Assembly: GCA_024516035.1 (NCBI GenBank)
Contig: CM044958.1
Location: 7,182,362-7,246,361 of the forward strand
Direction of reading: 5' to 3'
From: Bactericera cockerelli
Taxonomy: Eukaryota > Arthropoda > Insecta > Hemiptera > Triozidae
DNA: 64,000 nt
A model generated the notes under the pieces. The model was given only the letters and a program-made list of their open reading frames with translations, was not told where the DNA came from and did no database searches. Below, piece after piece: positions 22,372 through 33,269 of this stretch; within the stretch, counting starts at the first letter, position 1, and each line of letters begins with the position of its first letter. The translations under genes and the position numbers were made by a program.

Positions 22372-23098
22372 TACTTCCGAGAAATTTCTAATATTAGAAA
22401 TCGGAAGTATTGTGTTCGTTTTTGTAAAAAAAATTATTTTTTTGCTCCGATTTCAATTTTTTTCATATTTCTGGACGTTTCATAACCTCCTGAGCAAATT
22501 TGGTTTTGTGTCTGTCTGTCGGTCCGTCGGTCTGTCGGTCTGTCTGTCGGTCTGTTAAAACGATTCCTTGTAACGCGCAAATCTCGGAAACTACTCTACC
22601 GATTTTGATGAAATTTTGCACACATCTAGGAGACATTCTGCAGATGGTCCCATTTTAAATTCATCGAATTCGTACTAGCGGTTCTTGGTGAAAGAGACCA
22701 TGCGCCTGACCACTAACTTTTTACTTAAACGCTGATATCTCGTGAACGGTACACTCGATTTTGATGAAATTTTGTATGGTTATGCATATTATTATTTTAC
22801 ATAGGCTTTTTATATTTATTTTTAAATTAATAATGATTTGACTCTGATATTTAAGAAAATCCGAAATTTTGGACAAAGAAGTCAAAAAATAAGGATCACG
22901 ACTTGCCGATACAGAATTTTTTGTAGAATCTAGAATGTATAAAAAACAATATTCTACCATATAAAACAAATTTGAAGAAAATCGGTTGAGCTGTTTTAGA
23001 GATACAAGTAATTTTCTAAAAAAATCTCAAATTTGGCACGTGTTTACAATGTGAAGCAATCACGAGGAAGTATTGTGTCCATAATTGGCAGTGTTTTT
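22372..23098 (+). mobile_element. Element H, copy 1
   Basis: One of three copies of an unclassified ~730-bp element (others 26570-27312 and 30354-31072). All start with 'acttccgagaaatttctaat', which forms a palindrome around ttctaatattagaa, carry a (tgtc)n/(gtcgg)n microsatellite near 140 bp in, then 'cgcgcaaatctcggaaacta', and end with 'ggcagtgttttt'. The shared minus-strand frames carry stops at different places, so I do not treat them as coding. Superfamily not assignable from what I see. Confidence 0.85.
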
Positions 23099-23589
23099 TT
23101 TATGATAGGATGGTACCCTTTCTCAAAGTTTAAAAAAAAACTGTGTTGAGAAAGGGGAGTTTATAATTCAAATTGTGGATACATGAATAATAGGAAAAAA
23201 TAAATAAATTAATAAAAAAAAATTCTTTTTTTTTTAAAAATTGTATGTTTTGTTTTGCTTTTTTCTTTAAAAAAAGTTCATTGTTCATTTTAAAAGTAGG
23301 TAAGAAAGAAAAACTAAACATTTGTACAAGGAAATATTTTTGTATTCTAGTGAATTGTTATACAAAGTTTTAGAGGTTTACAACATAAACTTACAACATT
23401 TCGTGATGGATGGCCACTCGGATGGTCCATGAGATCCGAAAGTTTCAACGGCGAAGGGAGAGAAAATAAATTGGGAGTGAATTCGCGATACAAAATATTG
23501 TTGGAGGTTGAAGTTCAGTGGAGGCACGTGAAATACACAAGTTCTCATTCAGTCACTGAAGTTCAGCTACGTCCGACGAGGCTATGACT

Positions 23590-23755
23590 TGAATGGATGG
23601 CCACTCGAATTCGAACCCTCGTGATGCTGACTAGTCTACTCAGGCTGGGTGAGGTTAATTTTAGTAGCTGGTTTATGAGTTTCCAGCGAATGGAGGGTAA
23701 CACCCCCGTCGTGATATGACCATGCAGTTGAAAGCGACGTTAAAACCAAATAATT
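23590..23755 (+). repeat. SINE F, 3' part
   Basis: 'actcaggctgggtgaggtta', 'agtagctggtttatgagttt', 'ccagcgaatggagggtaaca' and 'cgtcgtgatatgaccatgca', ending 'gcgacgttaaaaccaaa'. The word 'gatggatggccactcg' just upstream (23595) also occurs at 23405. Confidence 0.85.
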
Positions 23756-24309
23756 CCTCATGCTGCACCAAAAGTAGAGATCCATTGTACTAGGTGAATA
23801 AAATAGAGAGTACAAAGTGAAATAAGTCAGTTAACGTAAAATTTACATTCACTCAAACAGATTAAAATTATCATCTACTTATTATACTATACGTACCTAA
23901 GATTCCTAAAAAGATACCCTCTCTTTCAGTTTCGGCACAGGTTAATAAATCACAATACATAATTAATGTATACTTAATCCAAACAATAAATTAGAAACTG
24001 TTTAGGAATACAAAAACTTTTTATTTACTAATAAATTGTGCTTTTCTTTGCTTGAAATTTCTTGAGAAATGTTTCTATTTCAGTCGAAAAGTTAAGAAAC
24101 TTTCGATTTCAAAACGCAAAGTTTTCGAAAGTCAAACAAATGGAAAATAATATTATGCACAAAAAAAATATGAATTTTGATTTGCTTGGAATTTAACTTT
24201 AAGTTATTTTCTGTTTCGGGCAATTACCCAAAATTATGGAGGCCAGCTTTTGAGAGGCAGATGTAAAGTTTTTTTTCTTATTTTTTGAAAATTTGAAATC
24301 ATATTTGTG

Positions 24310-24412
24310 TTGAATCGCTTTCGTGACGTCACAACTACTCAAACTCGCTTAACTAAATCTACGCTGAAATCGGGACTTGGACCACCGACCTCCACCTCAA
24401 GCTACTGAGATT
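24310..24412 (-). repeat. SINE A, minus strand
   Basis: 'cacaactactcaaactcgct', 'aaatctacgctgaaatcggg', 'accaccgacctccacctcaa' and 'gctactgag'. Part of the head is deleted relative to 28162-28294. Confidence 0.88.
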
Positions 24413-24767
24413 CTTTCTTTAAAAAAAAAAAAATTCTTATTACTCCTCAGGTAGATGATGTAGAATGAAAGTACTTACACTAGGATTGTATAAGATTTTT
24501 TTTTTAATAATTATAATCAAGATGGCCGATTTTACGAGACAGATTTCAGGCATTACGACTTCTCCATTACTTAATTTATCCATTGAAAAAACCCCGAATC
24601 GAGAGATTAGTATAAACTAAGGATGGTTCCAACATTGCTTCAGAATGATAAAGATCTACCTACTCTCTCCTGGTAATTCTCAATTTCCTGAATCCTGAAG
24701 GCATGGCGATATCAACAACCTCGCATCTCCCCCAGACTTCCTGTCTCTCTTGTTACGTCCTGGGTGG

Positions 24768-25040
24768 GGAGAGAGAGAGTGAGTGAAACAGAGAGAGATT
24801 ATGAGAGAGAGAATGAATGAGAGGGAGAGAGAGAAAAAGAGAGAGAGGGAGACAGAGAGAGGGAGGGAGAGAAGGAAAGAGAGAGAGAGGGAGGGAGGGA
24901 GAGGAAGAGAAAAAGAGATAGAAAGAGGGAGAGGGAGAGAGGTAGTCTAGGAGGGAGAGGCAGAGAGAGAAAAAGATAGGGAGAGAAAGAGAGGGAGGAA
25001 AAGAAAAGCTGGTGAAAGAGAGAGAAAGGGAGAGGTAGAG
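24768..25040. repeat. (GA)n / purine-rich tract
   Basis: Almost uninterrupted A/G over 270 bp with many gagagag runs. The 81-codon minus frame is Ser/Leu/Pro from this repeat. Confidence 0.9.
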
Positions 25041-25212
25041 ACAAGGTGTTTGCAGTTGGAGCTAGTCAATATGGTGTTAGGAGTTAGTCATAAATCTGAT
25101 GAAGTCCTGAGTTTATTGTGAAGGATATTCTCAGTAGTGAAGGATAGAAAGAATTAGGAAGCTATTCAGAGGCGTGTTGAAGACAGGAAATTGGATTCGT
25201 ATCATTCCCGCG

Positions 25213-25966
25213 CCATCATAATCCAATATCAATATGATACAGGGTATAGAGTGAGCCATCATAATCCAATATCAGTATGATAACTATGATACAGGGTACA
25301 GAGTGAGCCATCATAATCCAATATCAATATGATACAGGGTACAGAGTGAGCCATCATAATCCAATATCAATATGATACAGGGTACAGAGTGAGCCATCAT
25401 AATCCAATATCAATATGATAGAGGGTACAGAGTGAGCCATCATAATCCAATATCAATATGATAGAGGGTACAGAGTGAACCATCATAATCCAATATCAAT
25501 ATGATACAGGGTACAGAGTGAACCATCATAATCCAATATCAATATGATAGAGGGTACAGAGTGAGCCATCATAATCCAATATCAATATGATACAGGGTAC
25601 AGAGTGAACCATCATAATCCAATATCAATATGATAGAGGGTACAGAGTGAACCATCATAATCCAATATCAATATGATAGAGGGTACAGAGTGAGCCATCA
25701 TAATCCAATATCAATATGATACAGGGTACAGAGTGAACCATCATAATCCAATATCAATATGATAGAGGGTACAGAGTGAACCATCATAATCCAATATCAA
25801 TATGATAGAGGGTACAGAGTGAGCCATCATAATCCAATATCAATATGATACAGGGTACAGAGTGAGCCATCATAATCCAATATCAATTTGATACAGGGTA
25901 CAGAGTGAGCCATCATAATCCAATATCAATTTGATACAGGGTACAGAGTGAGCCATCATAATCCAA
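25213..25966. repeat. 43-bp satellite array, 17 full copies plus part
   Basis: The unit begins ccatcataatccaatatcaa and continues 'tatgatacagggtacagagt' 'gag'. Copy 2 has a 9-bp internal duplication. Copies differ mainly at two diagnostic positions (ataCagg/ataGagg and gtgAGcc/gtgAAcc). Copies 9-11 and 12-14 show the same three-copy pattern, a 129-bp higher-order repeat. No spacer variety, so this is not a CRISPR array. Confidence 0.97.
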
Positions 25967-26114
25967 ATTTAACATATTTAAAATGAGATTATTTCAAAAG
26001 TACGAGAATAAATATAATAAGGAAGTAGTTTGTACCCCATTCAGATTAAATCTGGTTGCGGGAATATTAATAGCGACTTTTCCTGGAATCTTAATGCAAT
26101 TTTACTCGGGGTCA

Positions 26115-26270
26115 TCCCTCAGAGTCTTATTATAGTTATTATTATGTGGTCCCAATCTCAAATTAATGAGGAAAAATTCATTCACTGGGTGGGATTCGCA
26201 CCAACGGATCTCTACACTACCTGGATTAACAGACTAGCGCGTTAACCACTTAACTACCAGTGCACCAGGA
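26115..26270 (-). repeat. SINE B, minus strand, with head
   Basis: 'ctcagagtcttattatagtt', 'aattaatgaggaaaaattca', 'gtgggattcgcaccaacgga' and 'ctagcgcgttaaccacttaa'. The head with its reversed B-box is present; the outer 3' tail is missing. Confidence 0.88.
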
Positions 26271-26569
26271 CTATTATAATGCTAACAGAACGCCTCTGGT
26301 ATATGTATTTCGTTTTATGAAAGATCATTAAATCACAAATTACTTTGTTTATGTTTTGAGAGATATAAATTTAATCAATATTCAACTCAGTTATCAACCA
26401 TAAAAAGATATTCAAATTTTCATAACTAATTAACTTTTTAAAATATTCTTATTACTTAGTCATCTCTTTATTATTCCTGTCACCATGAAACATTAAATAT
26501 TAATGTAGATATAATTTATTCATTTATATTTTGGCCACAGTCAATGCTCTTATAAATGACTCGTTTGAT

Positions 26570-26729
26570 ATTACTTCCGAGAAATTTCTAATATTAGAAA
26601 TCGGAAGTATTGTGTTCGTTTTTGTAAAAAAAAATATTTTTTTGCTCCGATTTCAATTTTTTTCATATTTCTGGACGTTTCATAACCTACTGAGTAAATT
26701 TGGTTTTGTGTCCGTCTGTCGGTCTGTCG

Positions 26730-26764
<35 letters not shown>

Positions 26765-27312
26765 GGTCTGTAAAAACGATTCCTTGTAACGCGCAAATCT
26801 CGGAAACTACTCAACCGATTTTGATGAAATTTTGCACACATCTAGGAGACATTCTGTAGATGGTCCCATTTTAAATTCATTGAATTCATACCAGCGGTTC
26901 TGGGTGAAAGAGACCATGCGCCTGACCACTAACTTTTTACTTAAACGCTTATATCTTGTGAACGGTACACCCGATTTCGATGAAATTTTGTAAGAATATG
27001 CATATTATTGTTTAACATAGGTTATTTATATTTATTTTTAAATTAATTATAATTAGACTCTGATATTTAAGAAAATCCGAAATTTTGGACAAAAAAGTAA
27101 AAAAATAAGGACCACGACTTGCCGATACAGAATTTTTTGTTGAATTTAGAATGTAGAAAAAACGATATTCTACCATATAAAACAAATTTGAAGAAAATCG
27201 GTTGAGCCGTTTTGGAGATACAAGTAATTTTCTATAAAATCTCAAAATTGGCACGTGTTTACAATGTGAAGCAATCACGAGGAAGTATTGTGTCCATAAT
27301 TGGCAGTGTTTT
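26570..27312 (+). mobile_element. Element H, copy 2
   Basis: Collinear with 22372-23098 over its whole length. It has the longest (tgtc)n stretch of the three, at about 26711-26768. The 104-codon minus frame (27012-27326) runs off the end of the element into flanking DNA. Confidence 0.88.
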
Positions 27313-27574
27313 TTTATTTGAGTCATATTTATTCATTCACTACACGAGGTTATTCCTCAAAATTTCAAATCAATTTCTACCACCTATATTTACAGAACAT
27401 TTTGCGACATATATTATTAACTTTTTTTCTTTTCTTTTTTGAAAATCAATTGGTTCGAAGTAATATAATTCTATATATATATTTTTTTTTATTTACATTT
27501 TGTAAATTTTATGTATTAAAGTAATATATTAGGTATGCTTTTTATGTATGTTTAATTATTTTCGTAAATACCTG

Positions 27575-27695
27575 GTAGTTAAGTGATGGTTTAGGCGCTA
27601 GTATGATAATCCAGTTAGCCTAGGGATCTGTTGGTTCGATAACCCAAGATAACCTTCCCAAGTGGTTATCTTCCACTAAACAGTGTTATTATTAT
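27575..27695 (+). repeat. SINE B with internal deletion
   Basis: Head 'ggtagttaagtgatggttta' and 'ggcgctagtatgataatcca' with 'gttggttcga', then directly 'ccaagtggttatcttccact' and 'aaacagtgttattatta'. The middle body is missing. Confidence 0.8.
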
Positions 27696-27961
27696 AATAA
27701 TACCTAATAACTGAGTTTGCTGATTTAGAAATGGAGCTTTGAACTCATCTCACATCTTCATCTGATTACATCTTGCGCTTTTATTCATTTATTCTAATGA
27801 AGAACATAGACAGACATATCATGACTGTATATTCGTAATGACTCAAAGGGATCTTGGAACAAAGAGTTTCCTACTGAAGTTATTGTCTAGCACATATTGA
27901 CATGAGTATATGTGGTGGGCGGGTATAAAATGACGTCATAAGAGCACGATTATTGTAAATG

Positions 27962-28130
27962 TATAAATAGCTCAGTGGTAAGACAGTCGCTTGCAATGCG
28001 GAAGGTCCCGGGTTTGAACCCCCGCGCCGACAAAAAGTTGTATTGAAAATTGGTTACAGTTGTTAGTAAAGGATATTTTCCGGTCCAGCACCTAAATGGG
28101 GGAAGTATTGTGTCAATCAATCACTATACG
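27962..28130 (+). repeat. SINE E, best-preserved copy
   Basis: A-box region 'tagctcagtggtaagacagt', B-box 'gggtttgaacccc', then 'gccgacaaaaagttgtattg', 'aaaattggttacagttg' and 'cagcacctaaatgggggaag' with 'tattgtgtcaatcaa'. The 5' and 3' ends of the tRNA-like part do not pair as an acceptor stem, so this is a SINE, not a tRNA gene. Confidence 0.88.
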
Positions 28131-28161
28131 TACATAGAAATTGTTGAGTAATCATATTATT

Positions 28162-28294
28162 TTGTGTTAATCTCTTTCGTGATATCACAACTACTCAAAC
28201 TCGCTTTACTAAATCCACGCTGAAACCGGGACTCGAACCGCCGACCTCCAGGTTACAAGTCCATCGCCTTACCGTTCAAGCTACTGAGGTCGGT
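28162..28294 (-). repeat. SINE A, full length, minus strand
   Basis: Runs from 'gtgttaatctctttcgtgat' to 'ctactgaggtcggt'. It includes body, reversed B-box (actcgaaccgccgacc) and head, and is among the copies closest to a family consensus. Confidence 0.92.
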
Positions 28295-28925
28295 AAGGAG
28301 AGAGTATAAAGAAAAAGGATTAACTTTGTTAGAGTGGGTGGGTATAATATGACGTCTGAATACGAAGGTTAAAATTGTTGAGTTTGAGTTGAGAGATATT
28401 AGATTGGTTTAATACAACAATGTTTTAATCATATTCTCCATAAATGTTGATACTTACAGATTGGAGAAAAGATTGTTTCTTGCAGATAAAACTGAAAATA
28501 GCAAAGCATGATTGACTGAATTGAAAAGAAAAATCCATTTCCATCTTTGAGTACTTTTAATCTGCTCATGTGATTGGGCATCTAGTATGTATGTATACTG
28601 TGTAATAATGCATAGATAATGTGCATTTCAAGCTGGATTCTCCTAATATATGCATTTCAGCAGAGAATTTCCATATTGCGAAGCTGCATCCGAAGGTATG
28701 AAGAATTGAAAAATGCACTGACCTGAATTGCAGTTATTTCTACAGACCACTTCGTGCTGCATTTGAAATAGAAAAATGCTAAAAAAAAGGAATAAAAAAA
28801 TGGTTGGATAAGTATGGAAGACAGAGATATCGTGCTCTATTGGACGGACGTATACTTATATCATCATTCTGACTTTATTGCAAAGGCTATTGTCGGTCTA
28901 TAACAAAGGATTTGTAATATGCTGA
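28295..28925. other. No feature recognised
   Basis: AT-rich with no gene or repeat match. Confidence 0.5.
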
Positions 28926-29015
28926 TTGTCTGACTCTTATAGGGCGGCTGTAGGAGTGATAGAATGTGGTGTGCTCCATGGCAGTCTCTTCCACCCAACA
29001 CTTGTCCGATAATAT
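28926..29015 (-). repeat. Possible LINE 3'-end fragment, minus strand
   Basis: The minus strand has 'gtgttgggtggaagagactg' followed by 'ccatgg', related to 32475-32505 and 15070-15090. The 109-codon minus frame just upstream (29020-29349) could be an eroded LINE C-terminus, but it is interrupted by a poly-Phe run and I cannot confirm it. Confidence 0.4.
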
Positions 29016-29381
29016 TCACTCAGCCATCTCGTCGCAGCGTTGGTAAAATGGTAAATGAATAAAGGAAAGAATTTTGTCTTCTTAAAATCCTGTCACTAAA
29101 GACATCTCTATACTCAGGAATATTTATATTCAAATCAAAGTTGAACTTGAAAAGATAAAGGAAAAATTGTAACCTTATCAAGAAAGAAGAAAAAAAAAAA
29201 AAAGAAAAAAAAAATATGAATGAAATGTCTATGACTGAGTCCGAAAGGCAACTACAATTTTGTAGCAGTCCTTTAAAATAATAAATTTTAATTGTTTCTC
29301 TCTCGTAGGAATACTCGTAGAAGGTTTTGATTCGGTCAGCTAGTAACACTATACGTTATGTCCTATAATCTAGACATACTC

Positions 29382-29472
29382 CAGGTAGTCAAGTGGTTTA
29401 CGCGTTAGACTGGTAATCCAGGTAGCGTAGGAATTCTTTGGTTCGAGTCCCACCCAGTGCATGAATTTTTCG
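29382..29472 (+). repeat. SINE B head, joined to SINE D
   Basis: 'caggtagtcaagtggtttac', 'gcgttagactggtaatccag', 'ggttcgagtcccacccagtg' and 'catgaattttt', then an abrupt switch to SINE D in opposite orientation. Confidence 0.88.
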
Positions 29473-29592
29473 TCACGAGGTATGAGTGGATCCCGAACAT
29501 TTAAGTAGAGAGCAAAAAAATCCTGCCCCGCTAAGGATCGAACCCAGGTCACCATGCCCAGCGCGCTAACTCACTCGGCCACCGGTGACTAC
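29473..29592 (-). repeat. SINE D (tRNA-derived), minus strand
   Basis: The minus strand starts gtagtcaccggtggccgagt, then 'gagttagcgcgctgggcatg' and 'gacctgggttcgatcc' (B-box). The body is 'tcgggatccactcatacctc'. Same family as 35471-35773. Confidence 0.85.
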
Positions 29593-29990
29593 AAACCACT
29601 CTTTACCTTTTCTATCTCTTATTTCTCTTCATCATTCTTATCATAATCTCCTCCTTTACTGATTCTACCCTCTCTCTTTATATCTTATCCCCTCTCTCTC
29701 TCTCTCTCTCTCTTCTCTCCCTCCCTCCCTCCCTCTCCTTCCTCCCTTTTCCTCCCTCCCTCTCTCTCTCTCTCCCTCTCCTACCTTTTTCTCCCTTCTA
29801 TATCCTACCTCCCTCTCCATCTCTGTATCCTACCTCCTTCTCCCTCTCTCTATTCTACCTCCCTCTCCCTCTCTCTATTCTACTTCCCTCTTCCTCTCTG
29901 TATCCTATCTCCTTCTCCTACTTCTTTCCGAACTCATTCATAAAAGGATCAGGACACCGATACATCTAATCCTTCTATCTCTCATCCTGA
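29593..29990. repeat. Pyrimidine-rich tract
   Basis: (CT)n and (CCCT)n words at 29689-29775, then imperfect repeats of 'tatcctacctccctctcc' and 'tattctacctccctctcc'. Confidence 0.85.
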
Positions 29991-30289
29991 GCTCTCTCTT
30001 TTCTTATCTTCTATTTATCCTGGAAAATTCCTATGAAAGTTAATACAAGTTTAATGTACCGAACACTAAAAGGCATTTCTCGAAGGAAAGAAAGAGAGAA
30101 GGGAACAATCGGAGAAAGAGGGAAATCTATTTATGTCGGTCTCAGCTCCTGCAATTCTTCTAAAAACTCGTCATCCAGAGGTCGCTGGTTCGAGGATTGA
30201 AATTCATTTTCATGCATTTAAAAGGAGAAAAGAAATCAAGAGATGTTGGGAATGTACCTATTTTCCATTTGTGGAAATGTATTATTTCC

Positions 30290-31185
30290 ACCGTACATTG
30301 GTAATCTAGGTAGCGTAGGCAACTGTAGGTTCGAAAATCCACCCTATACATGATTTTACTTCCGAGAAATTTCTAATATTAGAACTCGGAAGTATTGTGT
30401 TCGTTTTTTTTAAAAAAAAATATTTTTTTGCTCCGATTTCAATTTTTTTCATATTTCTGGACGTTTCATAACCTCCTGAGCAAATTTGGTTTTGTGTCTG
30501 TCTGTCGGTCTGTCGCTCTGTCGGTCTGTTAAAACGATTCCTTGTAACGCGCAAATCTCGGAAACTACTCGACCGATTTTGATGAAATTTTGCACACATC
30601 TAGGAGACATTCTGCAGATGGTCCCATTTTAAATTCATTGAATTCGTACTAGCGGTTCTTGGTGAAAAAGACCATGCGCCTGACCACTAACTTTTTACTT
30701 AAACGCTTATATCTCGTGAACGGTACACCCGATTTTAATGAAATTTTGTATGGTTATGCATATTATTATTTTACATAGGCCTTTTATATTTATTTTTTAG
30801 TTAATTATAATTTGACTCTGATATTTAAGAAAATCCGAAATTTTGGACAAAAAAGTCAAAAAATAAGAACCACGACTTGCCGATACAGAATTTTTTGTAA
30901 AATCTAGAATGTAGAACAAACAATATTCTACCATATAACACAAATTTGAAGAAAATCGGTTCAGTCGTTTTGGAGATACAAGTAAATTTGTATAAAATCT
31001 CAAAATTGGCACGTGTTTACAATGTGAAACAATCACGAGGAAGTATTGTGTCCAGAATTGGCAGTGTTTTTTACTCATTTATATGAGTTTGTGAGCAATT
31101 AATAATAATACTCTGTGGTAGAAAATACTTTGAGCATTAACCTCGTTTGGTGAGTAACTTCCACTAAAGAGTGTTATTAATATTT
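30290..31185 (+). repeat. SINE B, split by element H
   Basis: The head portion is 30290-30353 (gtaatctaggtagcgtaggc, gttcgaaaatccaccc, tacatgatttt). The body resumes at 31073 with 'actcatttatatgagtttgt' and ends 'ccactaaagagtgttatt'. The two parts are contiguous in intact SINE B copies. Confidence 0.88.
30354..31072 (+). mobile_element. Element H, copy 3, nested in SINE B
   Basis: Matches copies 1 and 2 over the full length but has a shorter (gtctgtcg)n stretch. Because the flanking SINE B is interrupted, the ends can be placed near 'ttttacttccgag' and 'ggcagtgttttttac'. 'ttttac' occurs at both junctions and may be a target duplication, though the other two copies do not show it. Confidence 0.9.
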
Positions 31186-32360
31186 ACTCTGTGTTACTTC
31201 TTGCTGTTTATTTTATTTATAAATTTTCTTGTAGGTTACATTATTTTACCTATAATTTTTATTTGATTTTCCTTTGATGATCTTTTTGTTGCTGTAGTTT
31301 CCATTATATTTTTTCACCAGCATAAAATGCAAGCTGTTCTATTTCATGCTTGATAAATATGCAGCTCTAGGAAACGCTAAGTGTGCTTTTCTCAAGTTTA
31401 ACAGAAAGCAGCTAGCTATCCTTAAGTTTCGAGTTTGTTTTATTTAAATAGCTATTTCTATCTCTTGTGGTAGCAAGTGTTTCACTGCCATTAATTCTAT
31501 TCTTAACAGTATCCATTCTACCGTCCCATCCCCTCTACCTTCTTCTATGCTTTTCTTGTTCTACCTTCTCAGCCATGCGATCTTTCCTTACAGTATGTTC
31601 CATGATAGAATGGATTACCATTTCCTTGCTTTCTTTTCTTCTTCTTTTATGTCGTGGGTTTCTTTTACTTTTTTTATTTCTTATTTTTATCCCCTTCACT
31701 TCTTTCTATAATTCCTATTTATCCTTTTTCCCCCTATCCTTCTCCTGTATTTTCTTTTTTTATTATTATATTTTATATTTTTGTGGGCTTCTCTTACTAT
31801 GTTACTTATTATTTTTATCCCCCCACTTCTTTCTATTTCTTATCCTTCTTTCTCTATTCTTCTTAAAGGACATGTTCTATGTTAGAGCTTATTAGCATTT
31901 TCTTATTGTTTTTTTCATGGGTTTCTTTTACTCTTCTCTCTTCTTTATATTCTTATAAGTTCTTGTATTTTATCATTTTCTTGTTGTTGTTTTTTTTTTT
32001 TTTTTTTCTCTTCTCTCAGGATTTTACTTGGTAATATCTCTTCTCTTTCTATTGTAGTTACATATATTTTAGAATACATTAGGTAAAATTATCGCTTAGT
32101 TTAAATTGTTTGTTTTTATTTTCTCGTGGTTATCTACTTATGAATATCTTAGTTCTTTCTTTTTCATTTATCCTTAAATTTCTTTTTGTCATAGAATGAA
32201 TGACTGTTTCCTCGTCGTCTGAATTTTCATTCGCGGAGTTCTTTTCTTAGTAAAATTTTCTCTATATCTATACGTACTCAAGTTATTTTTATTTTATTTT
32301 TTAAATAGGATTACAGCATTTTTTTATATAGGATTATTTTATTATTTTTATAATATAGGA
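31186..32360. other. No gene; T-rich low complexity
   Basis: T/C-rich with a long T run at 31990-32007. The 142-codon frame 31467-31895 is Phe/Leu/Ser/Tyr-rich throughout, as expected from composition. Confidence 0.65.
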
Positions 32361-32625
32361 TTATAGCAAAGATAATCCAGACCGTCCCACATGTCTGACT
32401 ACAGTGTGCTGAAATTTGTTGAACTCCGGTCGCAGGGATTAGCTTATCTTTGTCAAAATCCCATTGAGTTTTAGGGTTGGGTGGAAGAGATTGCCATAGG
32501 CAATATTTTGTTTATTATTTTCCTGTTTATTCTGGTATTTGTATTTTCAATTTTGTATTTTAATTTTTACCATTTATTGTTTGTATGGATGTTCTTCTAA
32601 TAAAGATTTTCTTAATAATAATAAT
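32361..32625 (+). repeat. Possible LINE 3' end
   Basis: 'gggttgggtggaagagattg' followed by 'ccataggcaat' (32477-32507), an AT-rich tail, then 'aataaagattttcttaataa' 'taataat' at about 32599-32625. The shared word in four places and the terminal short repeat suggest a CR1/RTE-like 3' untranslated end. Confidence 0.5.
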
Positions 32626-32634
32626 TGAGCTAAT

Positions 32635-32735
32635 CGTGAGCTCAATGACAAGTTACTCGCTTGCCTAACAGAAGGATCCGGGTTTGATATCCAGAGCAAA
32701 AAAATGTACTTAAAATTTGGTTACACTCTACATTC
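32635..32735 (+). repeat. SINE E, diverged
   Basis: 'cttgcctaacagaaggatcc' and 'gggtttgatatcc' match the E head, followed by 'aaaatttggttacac' of the body. Confidence 0.6.
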
Positions 32736-32739
32736 TTCT

Positions 32740-33176
32740 TTTGCTCTTTTATTGCTCTCTTTCTCTTGCCTTCTCCTTTTCTCCCATTTTGTCCACCTCC
32801 TCCTTCTTCTCTCCTTTTCCTCTCCCTCTCCACTCATTCCACTCTCCCTCCCGATACTTTGTATGTGGAACGAATAGAAATAATCACACAATCTTTTCAA
32901 AATTCTACACAGGCAAGATGGATGAAAAGGAAAAAAATCTACAGAAAGAAAAAAGTGAAATGATAGAAAAAGAAAAAGGAAAAACTTAGAAAGGAAATGT
33001 TGAAGGTGAAAGGAAAAGTAGCTGAATTTCCTGACGTAGAAAGCCAGATGAAAGTTGAGCAGCATGATTTCAGCAGTTCTTTTCTTGATTTATTCCAGTC
33101 AGATAGAAGGAATTTGCATAGAAGACATATGAGTTGTGTGTGTATGTCTATGAGTGTGTGTCTGTGTGTGAGTGTG

Positions 33177-33269
<93 letters not shown>

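Noticed and set aside
25213..25966. Possible CRISPR array
   Set aside because: Units are contiguous with no variable spacers; it is a eukaryotic satellite.
27012..27326. 104-codon minus frame, with similar frames at 22721-22969 and 30797-31078
   Set aside because: Similar only because all three lie in copies of element H; lengths and ends differ and no protein feature is seen.
27962..28035. tRNA gene (also 45292, 29473, 63138)
   Set aside because: A- and B-box-like words are present, but the ends do not pair into an acceptor stem and each is followed by the family body, so these are SINE heads.
29020..29349. 109-codon minus frame as a gene
   Set aside because: Contains a poly-Phe run from a T tract; at most an eroded LINE end, not a gene.
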